From NCBI GenBank assembly GCA_013407085.1, contig JACCGJ010011417.1, forward strand, positions 1 through 64,000: a stretch of 64,000 nt of DNA, written 5' to 3'. This document shows positions 14,180 to 25,083 of the stretch, piece by piece. Made by a program: the position numbers and the translations under genes. Positions within the stretch are counted from its first letter, which is position 1; every line of letters begins with the position of its first letter. This stretch comes from Atriophallophorus winterbourni. Its lineage: Eukaryota > Platyhelminthes > Trematoda > Plagiorchiida > Microphallidae. The notes beneath the pieces were generated by a model. The model was given only the letters and a program-made list of their open reading frames with translations. It was not told the origin of the DNA and did not search any database.

Positions 14180-17100
14180 TATGACTGCCAAATTAATATT
14201 ACCCATTGAGCATCAGTTTGTTTTTAATTACATTCGTTTTTTGTTCTTCTAGTTTTACACAGTTTTACATAGCCGCCCAAACGCTCAAACCTGATGAATT
14301 TGATTTATGAATAGGAAATCGTAGGCCTTGCTCGAAATGTCGGAAACTGATATTTCAAATAAGCTTTACATAAAATATCATTTATACGGTCGCAATTTCA
14401 CTGCGAATGCCACATCAAGCTTCACTCTTAACACTTTAAGCTTAATCATGTATCCACATCTGCGAAGCGAAAGCAAAAAAGTACACACAACATTGTAATA
14501 TTATTATTTTTACTGATATTTACACCATTAATATTTAAACCCACCTTTAATTCTCTTGATAATTATTAAACAAATATAAGTTAAGTATCAAAGTAGAATC
14601 AGTTTCTATTTTTTTCGCATTATGATATGCGTAATTTCCGATCGTATGGATTGCACGTTTCGGGATTAAATTATATAAAGAGCAAAAACCGAATCATAGT
14701 TATCTACAGATATTTTTCTCGCACTGATATGAAAGTAGATTCAATCCTTTATTATTCCCTCAAGATTGTATAACTAGTCATTTAGATTTAACAGTAACAA
14801 ATTAACCAAATTTTGCATCGGTAATTTTGAGTGTGCTTTCAAACATATTTCACCACTAAGAAAAGAAGCAGAATAAGAAGGAAAGTGGCTTCATTGGAGT
14901 ACACAAATTTTCAGCGATACAATTAATTCGACCACACGTAATAAAATATACATTTTTTCAAAAAATACATGTCAAATAAGAATGATCCCACTTCAGTTAT
15001 TATACTGTCAGTTTCTTCCTAAAATCGCGAATAACTTTTGTATGATCAACCAAATATCGAGCCAGGCAAGGAATAAAACAGTTTTCGAATTTCTCAGTTC
15101 TTGCATACGGAACGATATGTTGACTACGCGTAGCTGAAAACTATCTGCAAGTCATAAGGGTCTCATGCAGTGGGTGTGCATCATCAGACGATATGTCTCT
15201 GAACAATCTGTCACATTCACGAAAGTGGCGTTCGAAGATCATATTACGAATTAACTTGGTAGAGAAAGAACTCAATCTCAAAATTAATTTGATTTCTCTT
15301 CTTATCATCAAAAAATCATTTTCAAAAAGAGCAGGAAAAATTATAGGGGATGCGTAGATTAAAATGGGAACAATGCAAGTAAAAAAACATCTAACAACAT
15401 CAGGAGGAAGAGCTAAGGAACGCAGGCGTAAGGCATGAAATGATAACCCTCTAACCTTCAGATTGGTCGAACCTACTTGATGTAAGTCAACAGATTATAT
15501 ATCCAGCGCACAAAGGCATGCTTAGATTAACCCATTGTACGCACTTGAGAGTAAGAAGCGATATGTGTTAGGAGGGCACCCTCTGTCGTATTGACAGTGA
15601 ACGAACTATCGATTAATCGGCCAATCAAGATCGATGGCGAGTTCCAATTGTAATTATTATCCATTGTGATATTCACACACTTGCTCAATTGTGATAGTCT
15701 TTGCATTTAGTGAATACACAAGTTCGGTGACGGTTGTGTTCTCTTTGGCCACACTGGCTGGGCCAACAATAGTGCAGTACAGATATAAAAATATGATCCT
15801 GTATTATAAAATCCCCAGTAAGTAAACTCATCCTCTTAGAGATTTGATAGAAGTCAATTTGCATGCAAACATAGTGGTCACTCCAATAATCTAGTTTCAT
15901 AGCACTCGTTATGGAATTCATCATCAAAGGATATTCTTAACGCTACCAAGATTTGCGATTTCAAATCGAACGTCTATTCTTATAACAAAAACACTCATCT
16001 AATGGCTCTGCATATTGACCCCACATGAATCCACAAAAATCAAAACTTCAATTGAATTATGAATGCACCCCCTATATATTTTATGGCTATCATCCATTGG
16101 TACATATATAGCGGTAGTTTTTTCATCGCAATATATTGATTCTAAATCCTGCAATACGACAATCAGCGCACATGTCTGTGGTACAAGAAGGAGGATTTAC
16201 AAAGTCGTCACTGCATACTGTCTATGCTTTCGAACGTGAGAACGCGACGTAATTTGCGGAGGCATACATTTTGATCGACGCGCGTGTATAGCAATGTATA
16301 TGGATAATTTACCATTGGTCTCAGTCGCAAAAAATGGAAAAATATATTCCGTTAAGTATTAAGCATATCCATAAATTGCAGATTACCAATTCTAAATTAA
16401 CAATTACAGAGAGATTGAACTTAATCAGAGAATTCAATAAATTTGAAGAATATATGATAAACGTAACTTGTTTTTTTTGTTTTTCAGTTATAGCAAACTT
16501 GAATATTCACATCACCTGTCGCCATATTATCAACAATCTTTGCGCAAACTCTCATAACTATGACTACTCATTAGTAAATGTCCATCGAAATATTCATAAT
16601 AACTTGCTCAGCGGTCGGTATAAGAAGAATTGTATTCCATTTCCGCACTAACTCGAGCTCATTATCAATCTATATTGGATCTTAGATCAGGTATGAAACC
16701 GGGACCATTGCCAATGTAATCTAACAACTTTTAGTTCTTTTCCATGGTTCGAACGATAGCGATTGTGACATCCTGAATGTTTTCTCACACCGATACACAT
16801 GATTTGTGTGGCCTGCAAAGACCAATCATTTATTAGTGAGCAAAATCGGTTGTGTTTTTGTCTAAGTGATGAGATCTTCGTGGCTGGTCTTCACATCAGT
16901 TACAGTGTAAGTTAAAATCGATTATGTCTGATAACCATCGTTGCTTGATAGATTTAGAGAGAGTAATTTCTTATTCATTGACTACAAGCTCACAAGATAG
17001 TTGATCAAAAAACCGGATAAAATGATCACATCTATTCGGTACCCAAACAAATACTACTCGCTTTTTTTAGCTGATGTGCAAAACAATGCTTTGGAGGCCT

Positions 17101-17200
17101 ATTCATGCTGGCTTAATCGCGATCAGTCAACTGGTGGATGGTAACTCAGGCGGAAAGTCGAAATTTCAGCGTGGACCGTTGTTATCATTATATTTGAAGC
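14180..17200 (-). repeat. inverted copy of the 1.9-4.0 kb repeat block
   Basis: 14,280-14,880 is the reverse complement of about 3,380-3,990 (family B start) and 15,690-17,180 the reverse complement of about 1,900-3,330 (family A). The two parts lie in the order expected for one inverted duplication, interrupted by about 0.8 kb at 14.9-15.7 kb that I do not recognise. The 105-codon ORF at 16,334-16,651 lies inside the repeat and has no matching ORF in the other copies, so I do not call it a gene. Confidence 0.6.
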
Positions 17201-18690
17201 GTCATGCTGTGCTGAGCGTAGCTGGGGATGAAATTTCCAATGACGCTCGAATTCCAGTGATATTGGATAAGCTCTTCCGATTAGTAATAGCAAGTGTAGT
17301 ATTCCATTTAATTAGCTAAATAATATTTGAAACTCACCATGAAGGCTGAGTTGTCGGTAGTTAAAACAGTATTAACCTTCAAGCCAGGTCTTAAGGTAAT
17401 CGTCTAAATTTCATATTGACGGATCGACGGGTTTAGATGTGCAATGTCGGGCTTTGTAACTAGCTAAAGACAGTTGGTATCTAGCGACAGCGTCATCAGT
17501 GTTGTTAAGAATTATCCACATTGTGAAAGCGGCGTCAATGCTTGCGATGTAACAATTGTAATTACGTGGGAATGCAAATGCACAGTGTGCTTGTACATGA
17601 ATTCAACATTGATACCTCTGTCATCAACAGATTGCTTCGAGTCCTAAATTCAGAGGTATTGATGCAATGATGGTCAGTGTTTCAACTATCCATGAATAGA
17701 AATGAGACAAGGAAAATAAAACAAATGTATTTGAGATGGTCAGCCGCTTTGCTGGATCACACACTATCTGACATCAGTCACTTGGACAAATATGAAACAA
17801 AGTCATATGTAAAAACGGTTTTCATGTGGTCATCTTGATAGACAGATTGTAATCAAGTGGTGAGAAGAGAAAATTGTGGCAGCTTAATCATGAATCACCC
17901 TATTGTGTTTGAGACATCCAACGTGTTCACAAAAATCGATGCAATGAGTTCCATACCAATAAACTAGGTTATAGATAAACGATCGTTAGGTGTGTTAGCC
18001 TAAGTACTCTGCCCCAGATCGACATAGAGCAGCTCAAAATTATTCGGTGCCGAGTTGGTTAGAGAGATCCTCATCAGGAACAATAACACTCTATCGGATG
18101 CATACATACCTAAACAATTACAGTGGAGAAAGACAGCCGATTGACAAGGCCGGTAGACTTGTGCATTTCTATCACAATATGCGTAGCTTTACCACATTTC
18201 CCTATTATACCCAGGTTGGTTTATCTATCGAACATTTCCGGGAAGTCAACAGAGACATTTTGTCAAGTAGCTAAGGTCTCCTCATGTCTGCTAAGGAAAC
18301 CCGGGAAAATTGAGGAGCATATGGGAGTGAACGAGTGGGATTACTAATGGGATAAGAAATTCCTATTCACCATATAGGAGAGTATCCGCTGAGAGTTTGC
18401 GATGGAAGAATGCATGAAGTCGCGATGCCTTTTGTTCGTGGTAATGACTAACAGTAACCGTTAACGTTATTGATTGTTTCACAAAAATACAATTCATCAA
18501 CCTCCTATATACATTTAGACAGAGAACGCATTTCAAAATTGATGTGCATTGTTATGCAAGTAACCAAATTGTATGCCAAACAATGTAAACGAATTTAACA
18601 CACACATCACGAATACTCAAACATCACAGGTGAGAAAACTAAATATTTTGAGTTTTCGTGAATCGCGATACGTGAAATCAGCTCAACGCT
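17200..18690. other. no gene or element recognised
   Basis: AT-rich sequence with overlapping short ORFs (for example at 18,047-18,347) but no domain, convincing splice pair or repeat seen elsewhere in the window. It may hold later exons or intron of the minus-strand RhoGAP gene. Confidence 0.4.
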
Positions 18691-18693
18691 TAC

Positions 18694-18743
18694 CTGAGAC
18701 AAGTAGACACACGTTTCTCCCCAATAGCATACATTTGTTTAAG
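18694..18743 (-). CDS. RhoGAP gene, candidate exon F
   Basis: Bounded by an acceptor ending GCTGCAG and a strong donor CAG-GTAAGC. The frame from the previous exon (phase 0) gives LKQMYAIGEKRVSTCL plus two bases. If 18,744-18,869 is an intron, it removes an in-frame TAA that would otherwise follow the previous exon, and the intron contains a CTAATAC branch-point-like string. It should carry part of the second half of the RhoGAP fold, but I cannot align it confidently. A read-through model with the stop retained is the alternative. Confidence 0.4.
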
Positions 18744-18869
18744 CTGCAGCATTGTGGCCAATGGCCATGGGGCGTCATTCTGCGGACTGTATTAGTGGTC
18801 AATGGCCCGAGCGGAATCTAGCACAAATGAGACTGATTTTGGCCTCCACTTGTCCACGCCACTTGTTAC

Positions 18870-19121
18870 ACAATCATCTCCCGCGTCTCCGCATTGATTC
18901 GGAGTTATTGTTGGCGAAGTTGAGCCTGGTGCGACAAGTTCTAGCAGCTCAGACGAGCACGAGGCATGGTGTGCCGTAGCAAGGAGTGCCGTTTCTCCGT
19001 CCGGGCCGAAGAGTCCATGGGGGATTGAGAAAAGTAGTTTATTGGCAACATTGGCGACCGTGTACACGTTGTATTCGTCCCAGGATATCGATTCACCAGA
19101 GTTGAATCGTTCCAAAATAAG
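18870..19121 (-). CDS. RhoGAP domain, second part (exon E)
   Basis: This 252-bp exon, phase 0 at both ends, begins after the acceptor GGTTACAG. It continues the RhoGAP fold: ERFNSGE, then VANVANKLLFSIPHGLFG. RhoGAP domains stimulate GTP hydrolysis by Rho-family GTPases in the cytoplasm. The layout (n-SGE, then V-x-x-x-x-K-x-x-L-x-x-I-P) resembles the ARHGAP20/TAGAP branch. The conserved Lys of the L-K-x-F-L-R-x-L-P signature is present, but the usual Arg is Ser (LFSIP), which may weaken catalysis. Ser- and Pro-containing sequence follows. The donor TGT-GTAACA is a moderate match; without it the ORF runs to a stop at 18,792. Confidence 0.6.
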
Positions 19122-20272
19122 CTGTAACCAATGGTGCATGAAATGGAACTGATTTTGAGATTGCACGAATAAGTATACCGTGTGTAGATGAATAGATACA
19201 ACAAGCAGCGGTAAACATTTACACGATACTGCGATGGTGCATCGATTTTTCTAACACAATTCTTTTAAATGTAACAAACTTTTCATTATATATAGAGAGA
19301 GACAGAGGTTTCGGCGCATGTATCGATGACAATATCTGTAACTGATTGGTCTGGGATGGGTGATAAATAATAACTCGAGTCAGGCAATTAATACCAGTTC
19401 ATAATGTTCGGTGCAAACTATTGTTTAACCATTGTAGCGTCATACAATCTTCAATCTAACTGGCACCAAAAACGACATAAAACCAATCTAGACAGCTTGC
19501 TAGTATGGTTAACACGAGGTTTATACATTCAAATACCCTACGTCTGCGAAGGTACGTAGTACAAAATTTATATAGTTGCAAACAATGTTTAAGTTTGTCT
19601 CATATCACATTGTTTTGCTTGATGATAAGGGTTTTAATTTCGAGAAAAAAGATGCTTCAGAGTTGTGAATTTAAGGAGCAGCAGTAGCTTGTTTACATTC
19701 ATTCCATTTAGTTTTTTCAGTCCGTAAATCGACCAATATGTGACACACATGTTGCAGTATGCTGTCGGGTAAAGTAGTAAGCGTCATGGTTTTATATGGA
19801 ATTTAATGTGGATACATTGGTGGCTGTAGAATCAAGATTTTGCATGAAATATATGATCGCATAAGACAGTTGGTATATACTGTCTTCATCTGAATATTTT
19901 CCATCAACTTTCTCAGTAACATGGTTTCCGCTCGTAGCCGGAAGAAACAACCCAATGTAACTCAAGGTTTTATGAATTACTCAAACCATCTCACTTCTTT
20001 TGGATTTGGCTTTTTTGCGACAGAATTTCTGCAATTATTTGAAACACAATGTCAGAAAAATAAATGTTAAACGAATAAAATAGAAGCTGATATCATCTAC
20101 CGATTTAAAGTCATTACAATATTAATCCTGCACACCAAACCATTATTCGGATTACAATAAGTTATCAATACTGTTTTGTCTAAAATTAAGACATGGTCGT
20201 GAACATAGACGGCAATGTAATTCGGACTTTAGCAAGATTGAAATTCAAAACGTAGGATAATATATCACTCAC

Positions 20273-20371
20273 CCGCATGTGGGACACATTTCCGGGTCTT
20301 CGAAACATGTCACTGACACTCACTCCTTGCTGAGCCAAATAGACAAATAACGCAAGCACCGGTTGCGGTAT
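20273..20371 (-). CDS. RhoGAP domain, arginine-finger exon (exon D)
   Basis: This 33-codon exon contains the diagnostic start of a RhoGAP domain: IPQPVLALFVYLAQQG, then DMFRRPGN with the arginine finger (the first Arg after Phe) that inserts into the Rho active site, then NVSHMR. It ends at a strong donor CGG-GTGAGT in phase 0 and joins in phase with exon E to give the usual R-x-L-x-E-R-F-N-S-G-E continuation. The start is less certain. The same frame is open upstream except for one TAG at 20,390-20,392. A 30-bp intron (GTATGG to GTCAG, 20,372-20,401) would remove it, and introns of about that size are known in schistosomes. Otherwise the gene has a nonsense codon here. Confidence 0.7.
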
Positions 20372-20401
20372 CTGACATTCGCCTGGATTCTAACCCCATA
20401 C

Positions 20402-20614
20402 AGAACTTGAGTTTGATTGCTGCTGTTCGAACCAATTAGGATGTGCTCCTGCTGATGGTTCCGTATCTGTTTGCTTGCCACAAACGACAGCCGAACAAAA
20501 CCAAGACGGACTTGAATGTACAATTTCAGGGCAATTGACGGACATTGATTCAGTGTGCTGCAACTCACTGGAGTCTTGTTGCATGCCGAAATCAGTTGAA
20601 GCAATTGATCTATT
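20402..20614 (-). CDS. RhoGAP gene, linker exon C
   Basis: Acceptor TTTTTTGCTCATTAG with a good pyrimidine tract, 71 open codons in phase 0, composition rich in Ser, Gln, Asn and Pro (for example WFEQQQSNSSS), typical of a disordered linker ahead of a domain. It sits directly upstream of the arginine-finger exon in the same frame. A second frame across this interval is also open, but only this one fits the phase-0 exits of the neighbours. Confidence 0.5.
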
Positions 20615-20833
20615 CTAATGAGCAAAAAATCGTGCGTAGAAATGAGTACGTGCAATTGATCATTCCGTATCAAACACGGGACCAACTATAAATAAGTGGT
20701 TGCAAATATCAGCATCTAAGTATAATAAGATGCCTAAATAATATTGTTCATCGTCATTCTGTGCATCATTGGACAAACATTGCTCATAAGCGAAACGATT
20801 TAATATGATTGCAGATAGTAGGAAAATGCTTAC

Positions 20834-20910
20834 CTTTTGTGAAAAAAGTGGCGTTATCCAAGGATGAGTAGGAGGTAATATGTTCGGCGCGGCTGACATA
20901 TTAGCATTTT
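20834..20910 (-). CDS. RhoGAP gene, exon B
   Basis: This 77-bp exon is bounded by an acceptor ending ACTTAAAAG and the strong donor AAAAG-GTAAGC. It starts in phase 1 and ends in phase 0, matching both neighbours, and encodes NANMSAAPNILPPTHPW and a short tail. It is followed by a 219-bp intron. No domain recognised. Confidence 0.5.
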
Positions 20911-20999
20911 CTTTTAAGTTTGATGAAACAAACAACCAGAACACTTGGCAGATATCGAATTGAAGTTTCTTTAGCCACTAGAAGCGCGTGATATTACCT

Positions 21000-22190
21000 A
21001 CGTCGTTTTCTATAAAACGAAACAAGTGAAAAATAACGTTTTCCTAATTTGAAATGGAAAAGGTTTGATATGAACTTATATGAATAAATGTAACTTAGGG
21101 TATTAGGATGAAAGAGCACGAGCCTGATCCATGCAAAGTGCCGCACAGTCAAGGACGATCTGTCAGGTGCTCAGGCTTAACAGATATGAGGGGGGGAATG
21201 AAATGGTAGTGAGACTACAGCGTGTTTCAGCATGCAGCTCACTACGGTTGGCCAATCAATTTAGCACGATGGTAGCCGCAGAACACAGAAATGCTTCATA
21301 ATTGCACATCTGTGTGCGTGTAACTAGCGGGATACGAGTGAGAATGGATGTGGGAATAACGTTGGATCGAAAAAAACTATACGAGTTACAGAAATGTCGT
21401 CAAGTATAAAATTATCATATCTCGTTATAAAAACGATAATCAGGCTGACATGAAACCGATAGTGTGTCAAGCTGCATAAATAAAGGAAATAGATATGCCT
21501 CTATGATATTGAATTATCAGGACGTGGACAAATAACATTCAGTAATTAAGACATAAAATAACCTATGTTTGAATAACATGACTAGCATTTAACTAGATAT
21601 TTACACTGAAACACGATTTTGCATCAGTAATAAGCAATGAACTCTCGTATCCCATGTATGGCGTCGTACAAAAGTCCAAAAAGCTCTCATCTCACAACAC
21701 GATGCAAAACAATCGGGTGGAGAGGATATTCGAAACAACCTAACGCAATTTAAAACCTCGGGTGCGTCAAGCTCAGCTTTCTATTATATTCTTGTGAATT
21801 ATGGTAATCATGAAATGAATATTTGTCTGAATAGATGAAATGTTCACAGTCGAATAACATAAGGTTAAGAGACTGCTGTCCGAACAAATCATAACGAAAT
21901 CGTTTTGTATTGAGCGAGTTTCATAACGTTTTACTCCACATACCATGCATTTTCTTATTTTTTATAATAATTTTCACTGTTTTGTTATACCCTCGTGCCA
22001 ACACGAAAGTTGCCACAAATTGTTTATTAGATTTCAACATATTTACGGCAAGAAGCCGGATAAATGAAATCATTCGCATGCAGCATGCAACGATGATTGA
22101 CGTTACGTTATTAAAAGAACATGAAATCATAAATAAATCTCAATACACCCTGCCTTGATACTGAGTGAAAAAATAATTGATCTATCTCCC
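21000..22190. other. probable intron, nothing else recognised
   Basis: Lies between exons A and B of the minus-strand RhoGAP gene. AT-rich, with short ORFs on both strands at 21,910-22,158 that show no conserved pattern. Confidence 0.4.
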
Positions 22191-22193
22191 TAC

Positions 22194-22378
22194 CTATTTC
22201 AGACAACGTGGCTGCACTTTCAAAGTTGCCCACAGTTACCACTTTGAAATACGAAGATGATGTGATCATTGGATGTGTAGTACTCAAAAAGAACTCTTGA
22301 ATTCCGCGCACTGCTGTGTTAGAGAGAATAACTACCTGGTCAGAAATGGTTACATATTTTGAAACGTCTTGGAACAAT
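22194..22378 (-). CDS. RhoGAP gene, exon A
   Basis: This 185-bp exon lies after the acceptor GATTTCTACAG and ends at donor G-GTAGGG. Frame 1+61 codons+1 fits the phase-1 entry of exon B. The peptide alternates hydrophobic and polar residues (KYVTISDQVVILSN, then SYFKVVTVGNFES), as in a folded beta-rich domain such as a PH domain, but I cannot assign it. Earlier exons should lie at higher coordinates and need to end in phase 2. Confidence 0.45.
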
Positions 22379-22860
22379 CTGTAGAAATCCTAGTTTATCC
22401 TAAATTCAGCCACACTGAGTCACATCGCCCACATACTATTATATTGTGTTTATACCTAAAGTATTGTAGGTAAGCACAATACTGTAAGTATGGTTTTGTA
22501 AAAGGAATGTGTATTGGCAGTATAACCAGTCAAACAAATAACTGCTGACCGGTTACCATTACTTTGGTAGTTACAAATTACTGAAAAAAATAAAAACAGT
22601 TGAAAAATTTCGATTCCCACTCGATTACGTAACATCTGGTTACCATAGCTTTACGAAAATACGAAAAGCCTTATCCAATCTTATAACTGCTTGCACGTTC
22701 TATTGTGCTAAAATCGATTCAAGCCACCCGGTGATAACTTTCTTCATTGGTTGTGGTAAGGCTTTATACATATCCCATTCTTACATCTACTAAACTAGCT
22801 CCGTGCTCTTCGTGTAAATAGACCTGATCAAATATATATTGAAGATTGACAGAAAGGTCG

Positions 22861-23064
22861 TTATACACTAATACAGGTTGACAGAATCAATTCGCGGATA
22901 ATGCCTCTAAATTTTCGAATTTCGCGAGGAACTATTATTGAACCTTTCATTTCAAAAATTATGTTCAAAACCTTCAAGACTCGCTCAGTCTGCATTGTCC
23001 ACTTTTCGACGATCACCTGGATATTTGGGCTAACACAATCTCTTCTTCTGTTAGCATAGATTTC
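22861..23064 (-). CDS. orphan exon candidate
   Basis: An open stretch reads SPNIQVIVEKWTMQTERVLK and continues with a charged helical pattern (VPREIRKFRGIIREL). Possible acceptors end CTAACAG and TGTTAG; possible donors are GTATTAG or GTATAAC. It lies upstream of exon A of the RhoGAP gene on the same strand, but none of these donors gives the phase 2 that exon A needs, so either an exon is missing between them or this is chance. No family recognised. Confidence 0.25.
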   Translation of the reverse strand, partial: EIYANRRRDCVSPNIQVIVEKWTMQTERVLKVLNIIFEMKGSIIVPREIRKFRGIIRELILSTCISV

Positions 23065-23328
23065 CCAAACAAATAAGACAACTATTTTTATTGAAAGGTA
23101 GATTGAAAACATTCTGTCAATCTACCGAAATGCGCATTGATGCTTTTGAGGTAAAGCACGCCAGAAGGTACGTTATTTTCAAGGTATCATCAACTAAAAT
23201 CGGTTAATAGTGAACGTAACCTAAGTAAAATTGTGACACAAACGCTTATATGCACTGACACAAACAGACACGATTATGCTGCAAACTGCGCAAGGTGACG
23301 TGTTAGTTCAAAGTTCTCTTCGAAATAT

Positions 23329-23415
23329 ATGAGACCGGATTTTCAATTAGTCTTAAATGGAAACTTTCTACAAACTAAGGAAAGAAGTGTGCAGCTGGAA
23401 AAAGTGCAACAGCTG
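23329..23415 (+). CDS. candidate first coding exon, orphan
   Basis: ATG followed by 29 open codons ending exactly at a strong donor CAGCTG-GTGAGT (phase 0). The peptide starts MRPDFQLVLNGNFLQTKE and ends in a short heptad-like stretch. No partner exon was identified, so it may be chance. Confidence 0.25.
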
Positions 23416-23419
23416 GTGA

Positions 23420-24570
23420 GTAAAATGGTACAAAGATTGAAATAACTTCCGGAGAATATTTAACATCTCAACATTTTGTCGCTCAGATTTCGGTTTATGC
23501 TGTTAATTCGTCGGATAATACTAGGAACCTAGCGTCTAGAGAGGAACTACACGAGTTATTCTTTCTAAGACTACGAAAGTAAAGAACTCTAAGCCCAAGA
23601 CAAGGATTTGCGCTTCCAAAATAAATTTTTAAATCGTGAGATGTGCTTCCGGATAAGATTAATTGTGCGAAATCCTAAACAATTCTAGGCAACAAGTTAA
23701 CAATGTCCTCTCAGAAATCACAGGGAAGTTGTAGAACAATGTACAGGATTTCTTCATCCGAGTTTTTTTATGTAGTATGCTGCTGATTAGGAAGATATGT
23801 AGAAGGTTAACCCTCTGTCTACTGAAGGTAACTCTAGTTAACACCTCAAACAAGCAGTCGATTGCTCAGTAGCTCCCGTCGGTACTTTCAATCACCATCG
23901 GATTTCACTTGTCAGGCGGCGTCTGGCATCTGATCCATAAAAATTAATCATGTGTTTTATTGATGCCATAATTAAGCCAAATAACACAAAAATATCATAA
24001 AATACGTAGATAAATTGCCGTGGACAAAGGGTTATATGAGATTAACCACCTGTTGTTCATTACGAAGGAGAAGACATGACGAGTGGAAAATATGTAAATT
24101 ATATAGACGTCACCTTATTCGACAAGCTAACTGAATCCATAATCTAAATTCTCACATAATAAAACTTCGTGCTCTTTCATTTTATGCACTTTAACTTCTT
24201 TTGCTTCGCTTCGCATTTAAGTTTACTTCTCATCTCAGAATTTCTTGTATTTTACTCCAAATTGTTTACTGTTCCATAGCTGTTTTTCATGAAATTTATT
24301 CAAAAGATTTTGTCTTGCTCTAACGTTTTATCAGAATCGTTCTACAAACAAGCTCTATATCCTACGAGAAAAGATCTTCAACAAAACTAGGTCTTAATTT
24401 GTTCTTTTTGTATTCATTATCAAATACTATACTCAATAATGATTCTCACCTGCTGAAAAACGGTCTTCTCAAAAGTCAAACCTATGTCAGTGAGTTAATC
24501 AAAAAACAACATTCTGCTTGTAGAAAGTTTTCATGTGAAAGGTTTTGAAAAATATTTGCATCAAGATACA
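23420..24570. other. no gene recognised
   Basis: AT-rich spacer up to the gypsy LTR. I see no conserved ORF, RNA gene or repeat shared with other parts of the window. Confidence 0.4.
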
Positions 24571-24572
24571 TT

Positions 24573-25035
24573 TGTAGCGGATAAGCCGACCGTTATGTTG
24601 ATAAGAATCGTTATAAGTGTTGCTAATTAATGTAAGTGTATGAAATTATGTATAAATGTATATAATTATATTTATGCAAGAGAATACACTATGTAACAGC
24701 AGACTTACGAAATCCTTGTGTTGTCCACTCGGATTATTGCTAACAATGAATTTGACCCGTATTATTTCTTCAGCGGGATAATTGCTCGTCGTAGATGGGA
24801 CAAGCAGTGAATTACCGAAAATGGAAGAAATATTCTAGGTCAGTAATCTGAAACAATTAATTAGTGGTTCGAAACCAGGCAAGTTTTTCAGACGTTCACG
24901 CTGTAGGAAGCGCAAGTGTGTGTTCAGTTGATTTAAACAAAACGACACACGGCATCATGATGGAAAACGTTTATGAAAATAAACTTACTTTTTGGAATTA
25001 TTAAGAAATTATATCAATTGGGAATAATTCCTACA
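24573..25035 (-). mobile_element. 3' LTR of a Ty3/gypsy element
   Basis: 463 bp with perfect inverted termini TGTAG...CTACA, placed just after the pol stop and a purine tract, as expected for a 3' LTR of the minus-strand element. It is AT-rich, with a TATA-like CATAAATATAATTATAT near 24,660. No second copy lies in the window because the element's 5' half is missing, so the boundaries rest on the termini and the position relative to the purine tract. Confidence 0.6.
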
Positions 25036-25038
25036 TAA

Positions 25039-25048
25039 CTCCACCCCT
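25039..25048 (-). other. polypurine tract of the gypsy element
   Basis: AGGGGTGGAG on the minus strand, three bases before the LTR. This is the standard position for plus-strand DNA priming in LTR elements. Confidence 0.55.
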
Positions 25049-25083
25049 AGAGCGGTGGCTGTTCAGCCATGCTCGACATCCAT

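Noticed and set aside
16334..16651. 105-codon plus-strand ORF
   Set aside because: It lies within the inverted family A copy, and the corresponding regions at 1.9-2.8 and 8.7-9.5 kb have no matching ORF, so it is chance.
20320..20685. 121-codon minus-strand ORF overlapping RhoGAP exon C
   Set aside because: Open, but in a frame that does not reach the RhoGAP motif and does not match the phases of neighbouring exons.
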